Below are positions 5,464-9,415 of a DNA stretch of 9,415 nucleotides, piece after piece (position 1 is the stretch's first letter; each line of letters begins with the position of its first letter). The position numbers were made by a program, and so were the translations under genes. The stretch comes from Deltaproteobacteria bacterium (GTDB lineage: Bacteria; SAR324; JACQKK01), in assembly GCA_029858165.1 (NCBI GenBank), contig JAOUFO010000052.1, positions 1 to 9,415 on the forward strand, given 5' to 3'. A model generated the notes under the pieces. That model saw only the letters and a list, made by a program, of their open reading frames with translations. It was not told the DNA's origin and did not search any database.

Positions 5464-5750
5464 CGGGCTTCCGCCGCCTTTCTTTTTGGGGTCCTGTCCA
5501 GCACCAGAACCGCAAAAGCGGCCTCACCCCGCCCGCCTGCGGCGGTCCGCCCCTCTCCCGAAGGCGAGGGGCAACCCTCAACATTTTAATTGAATCAACA
5601 AACTGCCAAACCCCATCAACCACAAGCCAATCTACCTCTACCCCATCCCCCCGGCACGCCTTTTCCCCTCGCCCCCAGGAGAGGGGGTGGCGCAGAATGC
5701 GCCGGGGGTGAGGCCGCTTTTGGCCGGGCTTCCGCCGCCTTTCTTTTTGG
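5464..5750. repeat. Repeat element filling the convergent gap after the ferredoxin gene
   Basis: A 26-base sequence ending TTTCTTTTTGG occurs identically at 5464-5489 and 5725-5750. The first copy starts 3 bases after the ferredoxin stop. Between them a unit begins with CCTGTCCAGCACCAG (5494-5508), the same left box as the array at 3583-3835. Its core holds a perfect 17-base inverted repeat, 5514-5530 with 5705-5721. Further similarity continues inward: each arm carries a C-rich/G-rich local hairpin with GGCGAGGGG or its complement, 5549-5572 and about 5664-5687. The gap is thus one large imperfect palindrome of about 210 bases, suited to act as a bidirectional terminator for the converging genes. 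Confidence 0.75.
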
Positions 5751-5782
5751 CTCTACTATTTGGGGGGAATTTCTCCAAGCCA

Positions 5783-7198
5783 TTATTCCCATTGGGTATG
5801 GAAGGTCCCCGGCTTGTCGGTGCGCTGATAGGTGTGGGCGCCGAACAGGTCCCGTTGGGCCTGGACCAGATTGGCGGGCAGCCTTTCGGCCCGGTAGGAA
5901 TCATAATAGGCCAGGGAGGATCCCATGGCGGGCAGCGGCACCCCATGGGCGGCCCCCGCCGCCACCACCTTGCGCCAGGCCGCGGATTTTTCTCCCAGGG
6001 TTTTGGCGAACACCGGGTCCACCAGCAGGTTGGGCAAATCAGGCCGGGTTTCAAATGCCCGCTGAATATCCCCCAAAAACTGAGCCCGGATGATGCACCC
6101 CCCTTTCCAGATGCGGGCAATGGCCCCCAGGGGCAAATCCCAGTTGTTTTCTTTGCCTGCCTTGGCCAGCAGAGCCATCCCCTGGGCATAGCTGACTGTT
6201 TTGGCGCAATACAACCCATCGGCCACCGCGTTGACCCATTCCTCCCGCGGTGCCCCTTTGAGGGGGGCAGGGGGGGGCGGGGCATGGTGGGCCAGCAATG
6301 GGGCCGCCGCCAGCCGTTCCTCCCGGATGGAGGATAGCAGCCTGCCGTCCACCGCCGCGTGAATGGTGGGGACCGCAACCCCGTAGTTGGCCGCCTCCTG
6401 GACGGTCCAGGTGCCGGTGCCTTTCATGGCGGCGGAATCCAGAATCAAATCCACCAGATGGTTTTTTCCTTCCTTTTGCCCCAAAATTCTGGCGGTGATT
6501 TCAATCAAAAACGATTCCAATTCCCCCGTGTTCCAGCGGGCAAACACCTGGGCCAGCTCCGGGTTGGTCAGCCCGCCCACCCGGCGCAACAAATCATAGG
6601 CTTCGGATATCAACTGCATATCGCCGTATTCAATGCCGTTGTGGACCATTTTCACAAAATGGCCTGCCCCTCCCGGACCGATGTAGGTCACGCAGGGGCC
6701 GTCGGCCACCTGGGCGGCGATTTTGGTCAGCAACGGGGCCAGGGCATCGTAGCCGGAGCGGGGGCCGCCCGGCATCATGCTGGGGCCGTTCAATGCCCCC
6801 TCCTCTCCCCCGGATATCCCCATCCCGGTAAAGTGCAACCCTTTGGCCCCCATTTCGGTTTCACGGCGGGCGGTGTCCCGGTAAAAGGAGTTCCCCCCTT
6901 CCACAATCACATCTCCCGGTTCAAACACCCGGCTCAGTTCAGCCAACACCGAATCCACCGGCTTCCCCGCCGGAACCAGCACCACCACTTTGCGGGGCCG
7001 CTCCAGCTTTTGGGCCAGATCGGCAAACGAATCCGCCCCCACAATCTGTTTGCCTTTGGCCGGTCCGGCCAGAAATTTTTCCACCATCTGGGGGTTGATA
7101 TCAAATCCCACCCCGGAAAATCCGTTCCGTTCCAGGTTCAACAGCAGGTTCGCCCCCATAACCCCCAGACCCACCATGCCCATTTTGTATTGTCCCAT
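5783..7198 (-). CDS. gnd: 6-phosphogluconate dehydrogenase, decarboxylating (long form)
   Basis: Cytosolic enzyme converting 6-phosphogluconate to ribulose-5-phosphate plus CO2, the third oxidative pentose phosphate step. Its 471 residues match the long-form family. The Rossmann motif GLGVMGAN is at 10-17. EGGNSFYRDT (100-109) and GMGISGGEEGA (125-135) are substrate/cofactor signatures. Catalytic Lys183 and Glu190 lie in HFVKMVHNGIEYGDM (180-194), and the tail QAQRDLFGAHTY (446-457) supplies the Arg and His of the neighbouring subunit. At the end of beta-2 the sequence is GFDINP (31-36): Asp33 replaces the Asn-Arg-Thr type loop that binds the NADP 2'-phosphate, suggesting NAD. A proline-rich insert (306-312) is unusual. 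ATG 7198 is preceded by AAGGAG; an open frame upstream to 7378 is proline-rich and unlike the family. It lies 151 bases after pgl and is probably last in the operon. Confidence 0.95.
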   Translation of the reverse strand: MGQYKMGMVGLGVMGANLLLNLERNGFSGVGFDINPQMVEKFLAGPAKGKQIVGADSFADLAQKLERPRKVVVLVPAGKPVDSVLAELSRVFEPGDVIVEGGNSFYRDTARRETEMGAKGLHFTGMGISGGEEGALNGPSMMPGGPRSGYDALAPLLTKIAAQVADGPCVTYIGPGGAGHFVKMVHNGIEYGDMQLISEAYDLLRRVGGLTNPELAQVFARWNTGELESFLIEITARILGQKEGKNHLVDLILDSAAMKGTGTWTVQEAANYGVAVPTIHAAVDGRLLSSIREERLAAAPLLAHHAPPPPAPLKGAPREEWVNAVADGLYCAKTVSYAQGMALLAKAGKENNWDLPLGAIARIWKGGCIIRAQFLGDIQRAFETRPDLPNLLVDPVFAKTLGEKSAAWRKVVAAGAAHGVPLPAMGSSLAYYDSYRAERLPANLVQAQRDLFGAHTYQRTDKPGTFHTQWE

Positions 7199-7236
7199 GG
7201 AATGCTCCTTGTTTGTTGAAAAGGTGGATTCAACTG

Positions 7237-7284
7237 CTTGGGGTTTTTTCCCCAGCCCTGCAAGGGAACCGGGTTCCCTGGGCT
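7237..7284 (-). other. Two hairpins in the pgl-gnd spacer
   Basis: TGGGG (7239-7243) and CCCCA (7250-7254) pair around a six-base loop. Next to it GGGAACC (7264-7270) pairs perfectly with GGTTCCC (7272-7278), with outer arms AGCCC (7254-7258) and GGGCT (7280-7284). Neither is followed by a U-run on the minus strand, so they are not ordinary terminators of pgl. They could be processing or stability elements ahead of gnd, whose ribosome site lies about 30 bases downstream. Confidence 0.4.
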
Positions 7285-7349
7285 TTGTTGGTGCTTTCTG
7301 CAAAACCTTTAAAATAGGGGCGCAAGGCGGCGGCCCTGCCGCTGTTTTT

Positions 7350-8093
7350 TTATTTGGGGGCGGCGGCCCGGTCCACAAACAAATGGACCCCCGGCCCCTG
7401 GGGCGGGGGGGGCAGCCCCGCCTCCGGCCTCAGCAAACGCTGGCAGGGAAGGGTATCGGGTTGATACGGCCCTTCCAAAATGGCCCGCAACACCGGGGCT
7501 TTGGCCTCTCCCACCGCCAGAAAGGCCACATGGCGGGCGGCGGCCAACAGGGGAAAGGTCAGGGTAAGCCGTGCCGTTTTGCCGTCCGGGGCCAGGGTAT
7601 CCACCACCCAGCGGGAGGTTTCGTTCAGGGCGGGTCGTCCGGGAAACAGGCTGGCGGTGTGGCCGTCGGGGCCGATTCCCAGCAGGGCCGCATCCAGTCT
7701 GCCGGTCTCCCCCAACAGCCGGTGCAATTGATCCTGATAATCCAGGGCGGCCTGGGGCGGGGGGGCCTCTCCCATCATCCGGTGAATCCGGGGGGGGGAG
7801 GCCAGGGCTTCCAGCAGATTGCGGGTTGCCATCCCGGCGTTGGAATCGGGGTGGTCCGGGGGAACGCACCGTTCATCGCCGAACACCAGCTCCACCCTGG
7901 GCCAATCCAGGCGGCTTTCCGCGGCCCACAACCGGTATAAGGCGGCGGGGGTGGACCCCCCGGCCAGGGAAATCACCACCCTGGGTCGGCTGGCCAGTGC
8001 CTCGGCCCCCCAGCGGTCCAGGTGTTCCATGGCCTGGCGGGCCGCCCCCGGGGCGTCTTCGGCCACATGCACCACCGGGGTCAACTGTTCCAT
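7350..8093 (-). CDS. pgl: 6-phosphogluconolactonase, DevB/SOL type
   Basis: Hydrolyses 6-phosphogluconolactone to 6-phosphogluconate, the second oxidative pentose phosphate step. The 247-residue protein has all family landmarks: VVISLAGGSTPAALYRLW (39-56), the phosphosugar-binding segment; LVFGDERCVPPDHPDSNAGMA (69-89); and the active-site region ALLGIGPDGHTASLFPG (136-152) with the expected His145. VAFLAVGEAKAPVL (189-202) follows. ATG 8093 is preceded by AGGAAA and lies 13 bases inside the 3' end of opcA, indicating translational coupling. The open frame extends upstream to 8540 only because it overlaps opcA. This is the DevB/NagB-like family, not the seven-bladed propeller YbhE type. A short A-rich stretch and a weak GC hairpin (about 7328-7342) follow the stop. 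Confidence 0.94.
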   Translation of the reverse strand: MEQLTPVVHVAEDAPGAARQAMEHLDRWGAEALASRPRVVISLAGGSTPAALYRLWAAESRLDWPRVELVFGDERCVPPDHPDSNAGMATRNLLEALASPPRIHRMMGEAPPPQAALDYQDQLHRLLGETGRLDAALLGIGPDGHTASLFPGRPALNETSRWVVDTLAPDGKTARLTLTFPLLAAARHVAFLAVGEAKAPVLRAILEGPYQPDTLPCQRLLRPEAGLPPPPQGPGVHLFVDRAAAPK

Positions 8094-9253
8094 GTTTCCT
8101 CTTGCACCAGTTTGGCCGCCAAGGCCAGCACTGCCGGATACAGGGGGTCCATCCCATGGCCCCCCAAGGCCGCGGCCACAAGCTCCGGGTCGTTCCATCC
8201 CAACAAGGCCACTTTCTTCAAAGGGTGTTCCGGACCTTGCAATTCCACATGCAGGCCATCCACCTGCCTTAAGGTAAACACCTGGTCTTCCGCCTTGATT
8301 TCCACCCAGGCCAGGCCGTCTGCCCCACCCTCCCCATCCGATATGGTGAAACGGGCATCCAGGGTGGTTTGGGGGGTTTTGGCTTTCCAACGGGATTCCG
8401 CGGCCCCGCCTCCCATGCTGTCCACCCCTTTGACCGAAACCACCCCCAGCCGGTCCAGCAACCATCCCAAAAACAAATAGCCGGAATTTCGGTTTTGGGC
8501 AGTGGCGGCGATGGAAATGGTTTGGACGTTTTTCAGGCAATCCGCCCGGGCCGGTTTGTCAAACAGCCCGGCCAGCAGATAGCGCAAGGGGGTTAGGCGC
8601 AGCCAGCCCAGATCCACCATGGAGGCATGGGTGAATTGTTCCAGGTCGTTGGCTTCCACCAAATGATGGCCCTGCTTGGCGGTTTGGGTGTCTATCACCA
8701 CCCGGTCGCTCATTTCTATCAATTGTTTCAGCAGCCGTCCTTTTTTGGGCAAGGAACCCAGCCACAGCAGGGAAACCGGAATATCGGCCACCAACAAGGC
8801 TCGGACCATGGCGGGAAAGTGTGCATGACCCGCCTCGCCGTAGGCGTTAATGGAAATCTCTTCGCTGAATATCTGCCCTCCCTCCCCCATCTGACGCCAT
8901 TTGGAGGCCACCCAGGCTTCCACTTCCCGCTGGTCCGGTTCTGTCCGGCCCGGCAGGGCCTCCAGCCGGATCACCCGGCAGGGAACCGTCGGGGTCACCT
9001 GGTCCAGCAGCAGACTTAACGGGTCGTCCCGCAGCCCCAGCAGGTTGGTTTCTGCCGTTTGGGGAATATCGTCATCATCGTACACCACCATATTCCACAG
9101 GCAGGCACGGGATACCCCCTGGGAATTTTCCTTGGCCGCCTTGCGCCATTGGGCATCCAATTCTTCCTCCACCCTGGATAAATTCACCGGAGCACCGGCA
9201 CCGAAGGTCAACCAGGGGGCAGGCTTTGCTCCTTCCGCTTTTTTGGGTTTCAT
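8081..9253 (-). CDS. opcA: Glucose-6-phosphate dehydrogenase assembly protein OpcA
   Basis: OpcA is known in cyanobacteria and actinobacteria as a partner needed for assembly and activation of glucose-6-phosphate dehydrogenase. This 390-residue protein has the expected layout: an N-terminal region with ACLWNMVVYDDD (50-61), the CRVIRLEALPG stretch (92-102), EEISINAYGEAG (131-142), and RALLVADIPVSLLWLGSLP (151-169) followed by the SDRVVIDTQ strand (182-190). A C-terminal domain follows. It sits between zwf and pgl. ATG 9253 overlaps the zwf stop as ATGA, and GGAGG lies 5 bases before it; a GTG at 9265 overlaps that site and was rejected. The 3' end overlaps pgl by 13 bases. No transmembrane segment was noted. 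The name rests on recalled family pattern plus context; catalytic residues are not expected. Confidence 0.9.
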   Translation of the reverse strand: MKPKKAEGAKPAPWLTFGAGAPVNLSRVEEELDAQWRKAAKENSQGVSRACLWNMVVYDDDDIPQTAETNLLGLRDDPLSLLLDQVTPTVPCRVIRLEALPGRTEPDQREVEAWVASKWRQMGEGGQIFSEEISINAYGEAGHAHFPAMVRALLVADIPVSLLWLGSLPKKGRLLKQLIEMSDRVVIDTQTAKQGHHLVEANDLEQFTHASMVDLGWLRLTPLRYLLAGLFDKPARADCLKNVQTISIAATAQNRNSGYLFLGWLLDRLGVVSVKGVDSMGGGAAESRWKAKTPQTTLDARFTISDGEGGADGLAWVEIKAEDQVFTLRQVDGLHVELQGPEHPLKKVALLGWNDPELVAAALGGHGMDPLYPAVLALAAKLVQEETWNS

Positions 9254-9415
9254 GGGCGCCTCCACGGGTTGTCAGGCCCCAAAAGTTCCTCGGCTTCCGG
9301 CGGCCCCCAATCTCCGGATTCATACTGGGGAATCTGCCGTTTGTTCTGGGCCGCCCAGGCCCGGTGAATGGCGGAGATAAACCCCCAGGAGGTTTCGGTT
9401 TCATCATCCCGGGTG
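9250..9415 (-). CDS. zwf: Glucose-6-phosphate 1-dehydrogenase, C-terminal end (runs off right edge)
   Basis: Only the last 54 residues and stop are in the window. They read TRDDETETSWGFISAIHRAW and later YESGDWGPPEAEELL, ending NPWRRP. This matches the C-terminal signature of Zwf: an acidic DExE followed by Trp, then Y-x-x-G-x-W-G-P and a closing Trp. The enzyme oxidises glucose-6-phosphate to the lactone and is the entry point of the oxidative pentose phosphate route. Its stop TGA (9252-9250) shares bases with the opcA ATG, so the two are probably translated in coupled fashion. Promoter and cofactor motif lie outside the window. Confidence 0.88.
   Translation of the reverse strand, partial: TRDDETETSWGFISAIHRAWAAQNKRQIPQYESGDWGPPEAEELLGPDNPWRRP

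Noticed and set aside
7199..7378. N-terminal extension of Gnd by 60 residues
   Set aside because: Proline-rich, unlike the family; AAGGAG before ATG 7198 and the Rossmann motif directly after it fix the start.

Overview
The window looks like chromosomal DNA from a flagellated Gram-negative bacterium of fairly high GC content. The evidence is a flagellin behind a sigma-28-type promoter, two PilZ proteins, an adrenodoxin-type ferredoxin and a proteobacterial-style L28. I cannot name the lineage from sequence alone. OpcA is best known from cyanobacteria and actinobacteria, which argues against a routine enterobacterial or pseudomonad source. No transposase, phage gene, tRNA, rRNA or CRISPR array was seen.

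Layout. Positions 1-1168 (minus) hold the N-terminal 389 residues of a large flagellin that runs off the left edge, with a FliA-type promoter at 1301-1327. Positions 1497-2186 and 2480-3184 (both minus) are two paralogous PilZ-domain proteins of almost equal length, both with intact c-di-GMP-binding motifs. The first ends in a strong intrinsic terminator at 1411-1452. Together these form a motility and c-di-GMP block. Positions 3185-3835 have no gene and end in an array of structured repeats. rpmB (L28, minus, 3836-4060) is divergent from a plus-strand pair: a degenerate rhodanese fused to a NifU C-terminal scaffold domain (4380-5087), and a 2Fe-2S ferredoxin (5090-5461) starting 2 bases after it. 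This pair looks like an Fe-S assembly or electron-supply unit. A repeat-filled convergent gap (5462-5782) follows.

The right part, all minus strand and so transcribed from right to left, is an oxidative pentose phosphate operon: zwf (C-terminal end only, 9250-9415), opcA (8081-9253), pgl (7350-8093) and gnd (5783-7198). zwf/opcA and opcA/pgl overlap, suggesting translational coupling. The set would take glucose-6-phosphate to ribulose-5-phosphate. The Gnd nucleotide-binding loop has Asp where NADP enzymes have Asn-Arg, so an NAD preference is predicted.

The least ordinary structure is an intergenic repeat family with constant ends (left box CCTGTCCAGC, right box GCCTTTCTTTT) around variable inverted-repeat cores. 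Copies lie at 3583-3835 and 5464-5750, with a remnant at 1465-1489. Copies or fragments sit within about 35 bases of the stop codons of four genes.
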